Below, in pieces: positions 50,580-60,414 of a stretch of 64,000 nucleotides of DNA (within the stretch, counting starts at the first letter, position 1; each line of letters begins with the position of its first letter). The DNA lies in assembly GCA_016288155.1 (NCBI GenBank), contig JAEEYP010000025.1, positions 1 to 64,000 on the forward strand, in the 5' to 3' direction. Below the pieces are notes generated by a model that was given only the letters and a program-made list of their open reading frames with translations, did no database searches and was not told the origin of the DNA. The translations under genes were made by a program, and so were the position numbers. The stretch comes from Clostridiales bacterium. GTDB lineage: Bacteria > Bacillota > Clostridia > Oscillospirales > CAG-272.

Positions 50580-53063
50580 TCAGAAATTCCGCTCCCGTCC
50601 CATCTGCGCCCTTCCCTGCCTCTTGACGTCGTTGTTGACGAGGTCGTCCTCGAAATGCGAGGAATACATGACCTCCAACCGCCGCGTGCGCGGACAGAGC
50701 ACGCAGCGCTCTCCCTTCTTCAGCGATACGGTCATCTCCTCGGCGGCGTCCGCCGTCGTAACGGTCCCGTCTTTGTAGATGCAGGTCTGGGACTTCGTCC
50801 AGGGGATCACGACGGTGAAGTCACCGTCGTTCTTCGCCTCGAGCGCGATGTAGCGGACGTCGTCGTTTCGTTCGGAGGTCACGACGCAGCCGCCCCGCGC
50901 GAGCAGTTTGAAGACGGTCAGCCCGCTCGGCTGCTCCGCCGGGAAGACGCGGATCTTCCCCTCCGTGCTGTCGAGCAGCGAATCGTTGACCGCCGCGAGC
51001 ACGTGCCCCATCGTTTCGAGATACGCGTGCAAAAACTGCGTGCGCGGCACCTTCACCCGCTCGTACTCCGTCTTTTCATGGAGGCGCGACCACGCGGTGA
51101 CGGACTCGTCGCCCCGGAGGACGCGCGGCTCGTAATAACTCTTCGGATCCATGTCCGCCCGGAAATCGACGAAATGCGACAGACCGGAGGTGAAGATCTG
51201 CGAGGACTCGATCACGCCGAGCAGAAGATCGGTGACCGGCAGTCCGAGATGCGCCGCGGAGATGCCGAAGGGCGTATGCCCGCAGTCGAAGCCGCGGAAC
51301 TTCCGGGACGCCTCGTAGGTGTTCAGCATGAGCTCCTTCTGCTCATAGCGCGCGCGGCAGTACTCGGCGCCCGGGAAGAGCGCGGAGCACTCGCCGATCA
51401 TGCCGGCGCCCTCCGGGTACGAGCACTGGCGGAACGCGAGCGGCTCGCCCGTGCCGAGATAGCCGCAGGTGACGACGGGCTTCCCCTCGAACTCCACGCA
51501 TACGAAGTCGTACAGGTGATCGAGGACGTCCCGCATCCGCTCCGTCAGATCGGACCGGATGCCGAGCACCTCCTCCGCCTTCAGCGTCGCGCGGAAGAGC
51601 GACTCGATGTACACGCGGTCCGTCGTCGTGTCGCGGAACGCGAGATAATTCTCGTAGATCGTCGCGCACTCGATGTGATACTTCCCGTCCTTTTCGTCAA
51701 AGGTCAGCCGCGACAGATAGAAGCGCGCGCACTCCTGCATCACGGGCAGCGCCGTCCGACGCAGGTAGTCGTCGTCCATCGTGTATTCCCACTGGCGGAA
51801 GAGGTGCATGGCGATCTGCGGTCCGCAGGTCAGGTTGTTCGCGATGTCCGGATCGAAGGTCTGCCCGCCGGTGCGCCCCGCGACGTCCGCGTAAAAGGCG
51901 CCCTCGCCGCCGAGCCGCCGCGCGCCGCGCTTCGCGTCCTCCAGCATCCCGCGGCGGTAATCCGCGTACGGCACGAACAGCTCCGGATGATTGGCGGACT
52001 GCACGCCCCAATACGGGATCTGCCCGTTCCAGTGATAGATATATCCCCAATCGCGGACGTCGTGGTTCCACAAGAACGCGGCGCCGTTGAAGGGCGCGGG
52101 GTACCGCCCGCGGAAGCAGACGAACATCTGCCACAGCGTCATGTACCAGTAATTCTCCAGATAGTCGCTCGTGAGATGCACGAAGCTCTTCTCGGAAAAC
52201 GCCTTCCAGTCCTCCGCCGCGCGCGCCTCGACGGACGCGGGATCGGCGGCGGCGGCACTCAGGCGCGAAAGCACCTCCGCCTCCGGATCCGCCGACTCCT
52301 CGCTGCCGACGACGGCGAGCAGCGCGGTGAAGGCGCAGTCCCCGCTCTTCTCCAGCGTACAGAGCGCGCCGTGCGGACTCTTTACATCCCACGCGCTCGG
52401 CGTGTCGGAAACGACGCGCGCGCCGATGATATAGTACATCGTCGAGAGTTCGACCCGAATCAGCGCGCAGCCGTCCCGGAGATACGTCTCCGTCCCGCCG
52501 AGGCGTACGGACGGATCGTCCAGCCGGAGCTCGTAATAATGGGCGAAGGCGCGGCTCCCCCACTTCTCGAGCGACACCGTCCGCTCGACGGGAAATTCGG
52601 AGCGCGCGCGGAAGGAATACAGCATCACGTGATCGGGATGGCTCCCGCAGATCCTGCCCTCCCACGAGGAGAACGGCGTCCCGGAGGAGAATTCGATCCG
52701 TCCGGCGCCGAGGTTCAGCCGCTTTTCAAAGGATCTCAGATAGATGGTGTCGAAGGACGGCAGTCCGTCGGAGAAGGAGATCTCCCCCGCCGTGACCTGC
52801 ACGGGCGTCTTCTCCTCCCATTCGACGCCCCAGCAGCCGAAATCGCCGGTGCAGCGGTCGTCGAACAGATCGGACTTGTTCGCAAGGAAGGAGAGCTTGT
52901 CGTTCCCGACGCAGAACAGACCGGCGATATCGCCCTCTCCGACGGGCATTCCGTCGTACTTTTCATAGGCGGGCGCGTGATAGACCACGTCGTGGCGGCG
53001 AAGATACTTCGGCATATCGACGAGCAGACCGCCCGCGCGGTCGATGTGAACGTCATAGAACAT
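50580..53063 (-). CDS. GH95-like (alpha/alpha)6-barrel glycoside hydrolase
   Basis: An 827-residue protein. The N-terminal 280 residues are beta-rich (VERTVSLEKWGSRAFAHYYEL). The middle part is a helical barrel with FNGAAFLWNHDVRDW, HWNGQIPYWGVQSANHPEL and a long region of acid residues (IECATIYENYLAFRD), which resembles GH95 alpha-fucosidase/alpha-galactosidase proteins. The C-terminus is a small beta-domain. No signal peptide. It lies 15 bases after a sugar kinase gene. Family placement is from pattern only; the catalytic set was not verified. Confidence 0.65.
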   Translation of the reverse strand: MFYDVHIDRAGGLLVDMPKYLRRHDVVYHAPAYEKYDGMPVGEGDIAGLFCVGNDKLSFLANKSDLFDDRCTGDFGCWGVEWEEKTPVQVTAGEISFSDGLPSFDTIYLRSFEKRLNLGAGRIEFSSGTPFSSWEGRICGSHPDHVMLYSFRARSEFPVERTVSLEKWGSRAFAHYYELRLDDPSVRLGGTETYLRDGCALIRVELSTMYYIIGARVVSDTPSAWDVKSPHGALCTLEKSGDCAFTALLAVVGSEESADPEAEVLSRLSAAAADPASVEARAAEDWKAFSEKSFVHLTSDYLENYWYMTLWQMFVCFRGRYPAPFNGAAFLWNHDVRDWGYIYHWNGQIPYWGVQSANHPELFVPYADYRRGMLEDAKRGARRLGGEGAFYADVAGRTGGQTFDPDIANNLTCGPQIAMHLFRQWEYTMDDDYLRRTALPVMQECARFYLSRLTFDEKDGKYHIECATIYENYLAFRDTTTDRVYIESLFRATLKAEEVLGIRSDLTERMRDVLDHLYDFVCVEFEGKPVVTCGYLGTGEPLAFRQCSYPEGAGMIGECSALFPGAEYCRARYEQKELMLNTYEASRKFRGFDCGHTPFGISAAHLGLPVTDLLLGVIESSQIFTSGLSHFVDFRADMDPKSYYEPRVLRGDESVTAWSRLHEKTEYERVKVPRTQFLHAYLETMGHVLAAVNDSLLDSTEGKIRVFPAEQPSGLTVFKLLARGGCVVTSERNDDVRYIALEAKNDGDFTVVIPWTKSQTCIYKDGTVTTADAAEEMTVSLKKGERCVLCPRTRRLEVMYSSHFEDDLVNNDVKRQGRAQMGRERNF

Positions 53064-53078
53064 ACAGGACCCATCCTT

Positions 53079-54071
53079 TCATGATCGGATATCTCGTAAC
53101 TGGATATCGGGCAGGCGCAGCGCCGCGTACTCGCGGCGGAAAAACGACAGGGTCTCCGCGTCCGGCGCGCCGACGGAGCGGGTCCGGCGCCAGAGCACGG
53201 CGCCGACGATCGGCTCGTACACCGGCGGTCGGAAGGGACGCGCCGGGTTTTCGGCGCGGACGGTGGAAACGAAAGTCTCGAGCAGGCTCGGATGGCCGCG
53301 GAAGCAGCCGCCGGCAACGGTGAACGGCACGTTCTCCGTGACGCCGCAGCGGCGGATGAGGCAGTTCATCTGCATCCCGAGCAGCCGCCCGACGTCGCGC
53401 AGGATGCCGAGCGCGACCGCGTCCCCCTCCGCCGCCGCGGCGCTGACCAGCCGGGCGAGCGACGCGACCGCGGTGATCGTCCCCATGCTGCCGCGCGGCG
53501 AATTGAGCGCGAACACCGCCTCGCGCACCGTGGCCTTCCCCGTGGCTTCCATGATCCGCTCGCAGAGCGAGGTCGCGGGGCCGTGCCCTTCGTCGCAGTG
53601 GACGGCGGCGGAAACGGCGAGGCGCCCGATGTGATAGCCGGATCCCTCGTCGTACACGACGGCGCCATACGCTCCCATCGTCCCCGCGCGCTCGCCGTTT
53701 TCCGCGATGCAGGCGCAGAACTGCCCCGTTCCGGAGAGCGAGACGAGTCCGGGCGCGCCGATCTCCGCGGCGCTGAGGCTGAGGCGCGTCTCCGATTCGT
53801 ACTCCCGCCGCGCGATGGGAACGAAGGCGGCGATCCGGTCGGCGATCTCGTCGCTGAGCGCGCCGTGGATCACCTCGATCCCGCGCACCTCCGGATGCGG
53901 CGCGAGCACGTCTTCGGCGATGCGGCGGATATGCTCGTCGATCTGCTCCGGCGGCGTGGTGGAGCTCCGCACGCTCCCCGCGACGGTATGGGCGAGCACG
54001 TGCCATTCTTCGTCGTACAGAAGCGCGCTGCACTTCGTCCCGCCGCTGTCCACGGCAAGATAGTATTTCAC
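53079..54071 (-). CDS. BadF/BadG/BcrA/BcrD-type kinase (N-acetylglucosamine kinase-like)
   Basis: A 330-residue ASKHA kinase and a second family member beside 35292-36278. It has LAVDSGGTKCSALL (phosphate-1 loop), SLSGTGQFCACI (phosphate-2 loop), VVYDEGSGYHIG and TVAGGCFRGHPSL. A GTG start at 54071 follows AAAGGAGG. Pairing with a GH95-like hydrolase suggests that it phosphorylates the sugar that enzyme releases (inference). The promoter overlaps the terminator of the upstream gene. Confidence 0.85.
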   Translation of the reverse strand: MKYYLAVDSGGTKCSALLYDEEWHVLAHTVAGSVRSSTTPPEQIDEHIRRIAEDVLAPHPEVRGIEVIHGALSDEIADRIAAFVPIARREYESETRLSLSAAEIGAPGLVSLSGTGQFCACIAENGERAGTMGAYGAVVYDEGSGYHIGRLAVSAAVHCDEGHGPATSLCERIMEATGKATVREAVFALNSPRGSMGTITAVASLARLVSAAAAEGDAVALGILRDVGRLLGMQMNCLIRRCGVTENVPFTVAGGCFRGHPSLLETFVSTVRAENPARPFRPPVYEPIVGAVLWRRTRSVGAPDAETLSFFRREYAALRLPDIQLRDIRS

Positions 54072-54098
54072 CGCGGCACCTCCTTTCTGCCTTCCGGC

Positions 54099-54137
54099 AA
54101 AAAACTGCCGTCTGCATTATCATAACACAGACGGCAG
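54099..54137 (-). terminator. terminator of the DUF4838 lipoprotein gene, with a promoter -10 box in its loop
   Basis: On the minus strand CTGCCGTCTG, a 13-base loop, CAGACGGCAG and TTTTTT form a rho-independent terminator. The loop contains TATGAT, the -10 box of the next promoter. Confidence 0.82.
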
Positions 54138-54147
54138 CGCTTGTCAA
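54119..54147 (-). promoter_or_regulatory. promoter of the kinase-GH95-like operon
   Basis: On the minus strand TTGACA (54147-54142), a 17-base spacer and TATGAT (54124-54119). The spacer includes the first arm of the terminator. Confidence 0.85.
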
Positions 54148-54189
54148 GGATTCACGGAAAAGCCGAGGGGGAAATAGGCAGAACGGACG

Positions 54190-56250
54190 TCATCTCCCCA
54201 TGCCGGAATCCCAGTAGCAGGGCGCCGTATCGAAAAACCACGCGCCGCTGTCGATCGGCGTAATGGAGAAATCGCCGGGCGTGTACTCCGCGATTTCATA
54301 GATCTCGTGCTCCACGCACCGCTGCGCCAGCGCGAGGTTGTACGCCGTGTAGGTCTCCTCGAGGTTGGTCTTGAAGAATTTCTTGAAGTTGAACAGCAGC
54401 GTGCCGCGCTCCGACTCCGCGATCTCCCCGGCGGCGACCGCCGCGTCGAGCGCCGCGGTATACACGTCGGGCAGCGTCCTCTTGGCGATGTTCCTGCGGT
54501 AATACATCCAGATGGATTTGAGCACGTCGATCTGGATGGCGGAGCGCTTGATGCGCCAGCGCTGTTCGTCCGTTTCGGCTTCGGCGAGCGCCGCCTCAAA
54601 ATAGGCGGGACCCTCGACGATGATCCTGTGCGGCGTCACAGGCGACATGCAGTCCCAGTACGGCTCCCAGTCCACCTTCTTGAAGTTCCGGATCTGATCC
54701 GCCGTCAAGGTCGGCGCCGCCCCCTCGGTGACCTCCATTGCGTAATTTTCGAGCGTGTTTGTGAGGATGTGCGTGTCCGAGACGGCCTCCTCGGAGAAGG
54801 TGATGAAGTCGCGGATGTGCCGCCAGCCGGGGCCGTACCAGTCCTCAAGGTATTCATCCATGTAGCCGTAATACTCTTCTTCCGTCATGAGCGGGTCCCA
54901 CGCGAGCCGCCGGATCAGATACGTGCGCAGATAGTCGAACTCCCCGTACTTGCCGGAGCGGCTGTTCGGGCCGAGCTCGAAGATCTTCGTCACGCCGCTG
55001 TTCCCGAAGAGATTGTAGTCTCCCAGATAGGCGGAAAAGCCGGGGTACGGCACCAGGTAGCAGTTGTAGCAGATGCAGTAATCCCAGATATATAGGTTCT
55101 GCGAGACCTTGCTCCAGCCGTCGAACACCTCCCCGAAGTCGACGCCGCCCGCCGTGCATTCGCCCAGCGCATGGACGCCGCACGCCCCGGTGCAGATCTG
55201 AATAAGCACGTTGTCCGCCGCGCGCATCTCCTTCTTCGGCGGCGGCAGCGTCGCCGTGTCGCCGTACGCGAAGGTGTGCACCGTCACGCCCGGATACTCC
55301 GCGGCGAGCGCCTCGGCGACGCGGTTGACAAAGAGCAGGTAATGCCCGGACCAGCCGTACTCCTCCACGCGCGCCATGCAGGCGTCGCAGTGACAGAATG
55401 TCTCAATGCCGCCGTCGCACTGCGAGACGGAGACGTAGTTCGAGCCGGGCTTGGCGTCGAGCGCCGCGCGCAGCGACGCCATCACCGTGTTGAACGTCTC
55501 CTCCGACGTCAGGCACGGGTCCGGTCCCTTGTCGCCGTCGCCCGTCCCCGCCAGCCCCGGCAGGGAGTGGATGCCGACCGCCTGGACGTAGCCGTCGCCG
55601 TCGTTCACCTTCCGCTTCAGGCGGAATTCCGGATCGTACCCGGCAGGCTCGTAGTACATGGTGCGGGAATTGAAGACGGGGATCTGCTTGTCCTCCGCGA
55701 TCTCGAGAGAAATCGTCGGGGTGCTCGGGACCTTCTCGAATTCCTGCGTATAGAAGCGGCAGCCGAGATGGTCTTCAAGGAAACCGTACACGGCGTACTC
55801 CGTCGAGAGGCCGCTGCCGCCGATCAGCCACAGCTTCCCCGCCTCCGTCTTCACGATGAAGCCGTCCTCGCCGAGCTCATCCCGGTCAAAGGCGCCTTCC
55901 GTCTCGCGGTTCGTTCGGCCGATCACGATCTCGTGCAGAACGGCGGGCGTGTCGTCCGTCACGATGGGCAGCTTCGCCCCCGTGATCTGCTTGAAGTAGC
56001 TGTGGAACACTTCCGCCGCGTGGATCTCCTCGCCGGAGGCGGAAGCGGAGCGGACGATCACGTAATCCGACGTACCGTTCTCCGCGAGCGGCAGCGCCGC
56101 CGGGATCGGAGCCGCGGTATCCGCGGGCTCGACAGTCCCGGCGGAGTCCGTCACGGGATCCGTCGCGGCGGGCGGCGCCGTCTGTTCGCCGCAGGCGGCG
56201 AGCGTCAGAAGAAGCGTCGACGCGAGGAGAAGAAGCATTGTCTTTTTCAT
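54190..56250 (-). CDS. DUF4838 lipoprotein (seventh, divergent member)
   Basis: A 686-residue lipoprotein with lipobox LAAC (Cys at residue 20) and a Pro/Thr/Asp-rich linker. The N-terminal alpha-glucuronidase-like domain (about residues 60-180; YAVYGFLEDHLGCRFYT) and the DUF4838 domain with ETFCHCDACMARV keep the CxCxxC spacing of the six tandem proteins. It shares the later pattern LFVNRVAEALAAEYPGVTVHTFAYG. It is the only member in the window with an export signal, so it would act outside the membrane. It follows pepT by 45 bases and has an AACGGAGG site. Confidence 0.88.
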   Translation of the reverse strand: MKKTMLLLLASTLLLTLAACGEQTAPPAATDPVTDSAGTVEPADTAAPIPAALPLAENGTSDYVIVRSASASGEEIHAAEVFHSYFKQITGAKLPIVTDDTPAVLHEIVIGRTNRETEGAFDRDELGEDGFIVKTEAGKLWLIGGSGLSTEYAVYGFLEDHLGCRFYTQEFEKVPSTPTISLEIAEDKQIPVFNSRTMYYEPAGYDPEFRLKRKVNDGDGYVQAVGIHSLPGLAGTGDGDKGPDPCLTSEETFNTVMASLRAALDAKPGSNYVSVSQCDGGIETFCHCDACMARVEEYGWSGHYLLFVNRVAEALAAEYPGVTVHTFAYGDTATLPPPKKEMRAADNVLIQICTGACGVHALGECTAGGVDFGEVFDGWSKVSQNLYIWDYCICYNCYLVPYPGFSAYLGDYNLFGNSGVTKIFELGPNSRSGKYGEFDYLRTYLIRRLAWDPLMTEEEYYGYMDEYLEDWYGPGWRHIRDFITFSEEAVSDTHILTNTLENYAMEVTEGAAPTLTADQIRNFKKVDWEPYWDCMSPVTPHRIIVEGPAYFEAALAEAETDEQRWRIKRSAIQIDVLKSIWMYYRRNIAKRTLPDVYTAALDAAVAAGEIAESERGTLLFNFKKFFKTNLEETYTAYNLALAQRCVEHEIYEIAEYTPGDFSITPIDSGAWFFDTAPCYWDSGMGR

Positions 56251-56295
56251 GAAAAACCTCCGTTGACGTATATAGAAGATTTCGTTTTCAGCGGA

Positions 56296-57510
<1,215 letters not shown>

Positions 57511-57572
57511 GGATATCCTCCTCAGCCGATCCCCGCGCGGCGGCGGAGACCGGAAATATACGGTATGATAAG

Positions 57573-57601
57573 ATTATAACATAAAATAAGCCGCTCCGCA
57601 A
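57573..57601 (-). promoter_or_regulatory. promoter of pepT
   Basis: On the minus strand TTGCGG (57601-57596), a 17-base spacer ending in TGT and TATAAT (57578-57573), an extended -10 promoter. Confidence 0.78.
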
Positions 57602-57641
57602 CCGGAATCGTCCTATTTTTCCCCCGATTGGGGCGCGGGGA

Positions 57642-57670
57642 TTGACAAGGGACGGGGAATCGGGTATAAT
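57642..57670 (+). promoter_or_regulatory. promoter of the GH27 gene pair
   Basis: TTGACA (57642-57647), a 17-base spacer and TATAAT (57665-57670), divergent from pepT. Confidence 0.92.
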
Positions 57671-57701
57671 GTACGCAGAATGAGCGAAGGAGATGAACGC
57701 C

Positions 57702-58831
57702 ATGCTCGCCGCGACGCCCCCCATGGGATGGAATACGTGGAACACCTTCGGCCATGAGATAGACGAACGGATCGTGCTCGAAAACGCGGACGCGATGGCG
57801 GCCTCCGGGCTGCGCGCCGCCGGATACCGGTATATCGTCATCGACGACTGCTGGGCGTGCCGCGAGCGCGACCCGGAGACGGGCAAGATCGTCCCCGATC
57901 CCGAAAAATTCCCGCGCGGCATGAAGTACGTGAGCGACTACGTGCATTCCAAAGGGCTCAAGTTCGGCATGTACTCCTGCGCCGGGATGCGTACCTGCGG
58001 GGATTATCCCGGCAGCTTCGATCACGAATTCCTCGACGCCGCGACCTTCGCGGAATACGGCTGCGATTTTCTGAAATACGACTGCTGCAATATCCCGGCG
58101 GGCGTGAGCGAGAGTCTTTTGTACCGCCGCATGGGGCTGGCGCTCCGCGCCTCCGGGCGCGGGATCGTCTTCTCGACCGCCAACTGCGGTCACGAAAACG
58201 TACAGGCGTGGGCGCGCGCCGCCGGCGCGCACATGTACCGCTGCACCGGCGACATCGTGGACAGCTTCTGGTCGATGAAGAACATCGCGCTCAGCCAGAA
58301 GGACCGGCTCGCCGGCACCGCGCCCGGCTGCTTCAACGACACGGACATGCTGACCGTCGGCATGTACGGCCGCGGTCTCGTCGGAACGACCGGATGCACG
58401 ACGCCGGAATACCGCACGCAGTTCAGCCTGTGGTGCCTGTACTCCGCTCCCTTGATGCTCGGCTGCGATCTCCGCGCGCTCAGCCCGGAGATGCTCGGTC
58501 TCGTCACGAACAAGAATCTCCTCCGCATCAACCAAGACGAGGAGGTCCGCCCGCCGATGGTGTGCCGCGAGCGCCCGACGGGGACAAATACGTATTCTTC
58601 AAGCATCTGTCCGGCGGCGAGTTCGCCCTCGGATTCTTCAATATGGACGACGGAGACGCGGTGACAGAGGCGCGCCTTGCCGATTTCGGTCTGAGCGAGA
58701 ACGCCGGCGCGGCGCTCTCTCTTACGGACGCCATGACGGACGAGCCCGCCGGAACGGCAGAGGAAACGATCATGTTCCGCGTCCCCGCGCACGACTGCCG
58801 CGTCTTCCTCGCCCGGCTGATCGAGCGCTGA
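57702..58831 (+). pseudogene. GH27 alpha-galactosidase-like gene, copy 1, broken by a one-base frameshift
   Basis: The first 290 residues form a normal GH27 TIM barrel (TPPMGWNTWNTFG, VIDDCWACRERDPETG, DFLKYDCCN with the nucleophile Asp, CFNDTDMLTVG with the acid/base Asp). At the run GGGG (58580-58583) the frame shifts. The first frame then ends at 58664 with unrelated residues, while the other frame continues with KYVFFKHLSGGEFALGFFN to a normal GH27 end at 58831, parallel to the intact copy at 58943. One extra G in the run restores the protein. It is either a recent mutation, a sequencing error in the G-run or, less likely, programmed -1 slippage. Start 57702 is set by AAGGAG. Confidence 0.85.
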
Positions 58832-58942
58832 ACCGTATCCCATGACCTTTGCCGCCGGATCCGCGGTACGCGCGGTCGGCGGACGGTATACATTCCGGAG
58901 CCGCGCTCCCGGCGCGCTCCCATGCAGAAAGGAAACAACGCT

Positions 58943-60073
58943 ATGCTTGCCAAAACGCCTCCTATGGGATGGAACACCTGGAATACCTTCGGCGGAGACA
59001 TCAACGAACAGGTCATCCTCGAGAACACGGACGCCTTCGTGAAACTGGGTCTGCCCGCCGCCGGATACCAGTACATCGTCATCGACGACTGCTGGTCCTG
59101 CCGCGAGAGAGACCCGGAGACGGGAAAAATCATCCCCGATCCCGTCAAATTCCCGCACGGCATGAAGTACGTGAGCGACTACGTGCATTCCAAAGGGCTG
59201 AAGTTCGGCATGTATTCCTGCGCCGGGACGCTCACCTGCGCGGGCTATCCCTCCAGCTTCGACCATGAATTCCTCGACGCGAAGACCTTCGCGGAATACG
59301 GCTGCGATTTCCTGAAATACGACTTCTGCAACATGCCCCGTACCGCGAATGGCCCGCTGATGTACCGCCGCATGGGGCTGGCGCTCAAGGCGTCCGGCCG
59401 CGAGATCCTCTTCTCCGCCTGCAACTGGGGCAGCGACAACGTGCATCAGTGGATCCGTTCCACCGGCGCGCACATGTACCGCTCCACCGGCGATATCCAG
59501 GACAACTTCCAGTCGATGAAGAACATCGCGCTCAGCCAGGAGAACAATCTCTGCTACAGCGCGCCCGGCTGCTTCAACGACACGGACATGCTGACCGTCG
59601 GTATGTACGGCAAGGGTCTCGTCGGCACCTCCGGCTCAACGACTGCGGAATACAGGACCGAGTTCAGCCTCTGGTGCCTCTTCTCCGCCCCGCTGATGCT
59701 CGGCTGCGACATCCGCACGCTTACCCCTGAGATGCTCGCGCTCATCACGAACAAGAATCTCCTCCGCATCAATCAGGACGAGGAAGCCCGCCCGCCGATC
59801 GCGTTCCAGAACGATTCCGGCAATACCCGCGTATACTTCAAGCACCTCTCGAACGGCGAGTACGCCTTCGGGCTCTTCAACCTCGGCGACAACGACGACC
59901 GCTACGTCCGCGCCAACCTCACCGATTTCGGTCTGAGCGGATCCTCCGGTCTGGCGTTCGCTCTGACGGACGCGTTCACGGACGAGCCCGCCGGGACCGT
60001 CAAGGAAACGATCTGCTTCCGCGTCCCCGCGCACGACTGCCGCGTCTTCCTCGCCCGTCTCGTCGAGGCGTAA
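58943..60073 (+). CDS. glycoside hydrolase family 27 (alpha-galactosidase/alpha-N-acetylgalactosaminidase type), copy 2
   Basis: A 376-residue GH27 enzyme, complete. The TIM barrel has TPPMGWNTWNTFGG, VIDDCWSCRERDPETG, FLKYDFCN (nucleophile) and GCFNDTDMLTVG (acid/base); a C-terminal beta-domain covers about residues 285-376. It is a near copy of the preceding frameshifted gene. AAAGGA sets the start at 58943 (MLAKTPP), the same N-terminus as copy 1. No signal peptide. Galactose or N-acetylgalactosamine are both possible at this subsite. Confidence 0.9.
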   Translation: MLAKTPPMGWNTWNTFGGDINEQVILENTDAFVKLGLPAAGYQYIVIDDCWSCRERDPETGKIIPDPVKFPHGMKYVSDYVHSKGLKFGMYSCAGTLTCAGYPSSFDHEFLDAKTFAEYGCDFLKYDFCNMPRTANGPLMYRRMGLALKASGREILFSACNWGSDNVHQWIRSTGAHMYRSTGDIQDNFQSMKNIALSQENNLCYSAPGCFNDTDMLTVGMYGKGLVGTSGSTTAEYRTEFSLWCLFSAPLMLGCDIRTLTPEMLALITNKNLLRINQDEEARPPIAFQNDSGNTRVYFKHLSNGEYAFGLFNLGDNDDRYVRANLTDFGLSGSSGLAFALTDAFTDEPAGTVKETICFRVPAHDCRVFLARLVEA

Positions 60074-60075
60074 GC

Positions 60076-60267
60076 GTGGAAAAATGCATCCGGTGCGGCG
60101 CCTCCCTCACCCGCGATGAGATCGGTCTGCACAAAAAGCTGGTGAACCGGGGCAGCACCTCGTTCTGCTGCATCCAATGCCTGTCCGAAGAGTTCAAGAT
60201 CCCCGTGGACGAGCTGCGCCGGCTGATCGAGCGGTACCGCGCGGCAGGATGCATGCTCTTCCAATGA
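60076..60267 (+). CDS. small CxxC protein (zinc-ribbon-like), unknown function
   Basis: A 63-residue protein with CIRCG near the N-terminus and CCIQC near residue 32, a likely four-cysteine zinc site, plus GLHKKLVNRGSTS and the end RYRAAGCMLF. Similar short proteins are conserved in Clostridia without a known role (from memory). GTG start at 60076, two bases after the GH27 stop, so it is translated by coupling. It may be a co-transcribed passenger. Confidence 0.7.
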   Translation: MEKCIRCGASLTRDEIGLHKKLVNRGSTSFCCIQCLSEEFKIPVDELRRLIERYRAAGCMLFQ

Positions 60268-60328
60268 TCCTCCGCGCAGGGCGCCCGACGTAAGCGCGGC
60301 GGACGAATATCTTCACCGTATCGAAACG

Positions 60329-60358
60329 TGCGCCGCAGGGTCTTTGCCCTGCGGCGCA
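60329..60358 (+). other. strong hairpin without a T-run
   Basis: TGCGCCGCAGGG (60329-60340) pairs perfectly with CCCTGCGGCGCA (60347-60358) around TCTTTG. No T-run follows, so it may be a weak terminator or a leader structure of the ABC transporter gene at 60415. Confidence 0.6.
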
Positions 60359-60414
60359 TGTGATACGGGGACGCGCCGCGCGTCCGTTCATCGTCACAAA
60401 CGGAAAGGAACGTT

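Noticed and set aside
50484-53084. An 866-codon plus-strand frame opposite the GH95-like gene
   Set aside because: Same shadow effect; no ribosome site or recognisable domain, and the minus-strand protein has coherent motifs.
60329-60358. Hairpin before the ABC transporter gene considered as a standard terminator
   Set aside because: There is no T-run, so it is listed only as a hairpin.
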